Shown in pieces: positions 63,822 to 64,000 of a stretch of DNA of 64,000 nucleotides. Numbering within the stretch: position 1 is the stretch's first letter; every line of letters begins with the position of its first letter. The position numbers were made by a program, and so were the translations under genes. The notes below the pieces were generated by a model that saw only the letters and a list, made by a program, of their open reading frames with translations, did no database searches and was not told the origin of the DNA. The DNA comes from Candidatus Zixiibacteriota bacterium (GTDB taxonomy: Bacteria > Zixibacteria > MSB-5A5 > GN15 > JAAZOE01), in contig JAGLON010000020.1 in the NCBI GenBank assembly GCA_023138975.1, positions 1 to 64,000 of the forward strand. The letters are read 5' to 3'.

Positions 63822-64000
63822 AGTTTAAAAATCTATTCCGGGGCTCCAGACGCAGCATCTGGATTATCATCTTTCTTTTGTCGCTCACAAGCCGCTTCAT
63901 TTTTATTACTTTTTCAGATCAATTGCCGGTCTTCTGGGATGCTCGCTTGTACACGTCCTCGGCTTTGGGGATAATTGGGTATATTGAGCGTGATGATGCC
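63797..64000 (+). CDS. Membrane protein, probable GT-C glycosyltransferase (partial)
   Basis: Only the first 68 codons lie in the window; the frame is open at the edge. It starts MVSEPEKIEFKNLFRG and has a membrane helix (SIWIIIFLLSLTSRFIFITF). Then comes PVFWDARLYTSSALG, where the WD-A-R-x-Y acidic loop is like the first outside loop of GT39/ArnT-type GT-C enzymes. ATG 63797 has AAGGA eight bases upstream and lies 25 bases inside the end of the epimerase gene. It probably continues the glycan operon. Confidence 0.65.
   Translation, partial: MVSEPEKIEFKNLFRGSRRSIWIIIFLLSLTSRFIFITFSDQLPVFWDARLYTSSALGIIGYIERDDA

Overview
This window looks like a chromosomal segment of an uncultured Gram-negative bacterium, most likely from the FCB group and plausibly a Zixibacteria-like lineage. 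The taxonomic call is an inference. It rests on three large secreted proteins that end in FlgD/T9SS-like C-terminal modules carrying the YPNPFNP/N signature, on outer-envelope genes (lapA/lapB, SPOR, MltD, an outer-membrane barrel) and on sigma70-like promoters. No 16S or universal ribosomal-protein cluster is present to fix the placement.

Layout. 1-130: two tRNAs (partial Phe, then Thr). 303-5475: an EF-G paralogue, a small barrel protein, an NtrC-type sigma54 activator and a STAS protein. 5707-12393: two overlapping secreted proteins (subtilase with FG-GAP repeats, then a beta-propeller protein) and a small exported protein. 12523-23480: a compact envelope and DNA-repair run, lapA-lapB-SPOR-mutS-mutL-miaA followed by mltD-sppA. 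23667-24073: HU and a 31-residue basic protein of the AURKAIP1/COX24 (mS38/bS22-like) type. 24289-28512: a secreted repeat protein and an exported triple-repeat protein.

28513-31444 is the accessory part. About 1.7 kb of visibly AT-rich DNA carries a TIR-like protein and a membrane-anchored partner. It sits between palindromic REP-like elements, direct repeats and a diverged inverted repeat, and is followed by a truncated gene. This is the best candidate here for an uncharacterised defence-type module.

31445-37231: TPR protein, purE and purD on the minus strand, then a sigma54 promoter driving a lipoprotein gene next to a DUF4384/PEGA protein with a Ser/Lys-rich tail. 37292-44598: CIRCE-controlled hrcA-grpE-dnaK-dnaJ-prmA-rsmE and a prepilin peptidase. 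44595-45627: exosortase plus a small membrane protein (minus strand). 45722-53299: signalling genes (histidine kinase, a degenerate GAF kinase lacking its catalytic domain, a single-domain response regulator), a translation cluster (efp with Arg32, rnhC, an eIF2B-like gene) and a lipoprotein. 53296-57383: FMN-riboswitch-controlled ribD-ribE-ribBA-ribH-nusB. 57492-64000: a surface-glycan cluster (DUF2723/GT117, GT4, flippase-like, GT2, sugar-nucleotide epimerase, a partial GT-C-like protein).

Coordinates were read by eye; starts were moved from the longest reading frame whenever a Shine-Dalgarno or family N terminus argued for it. No database searches were possible.
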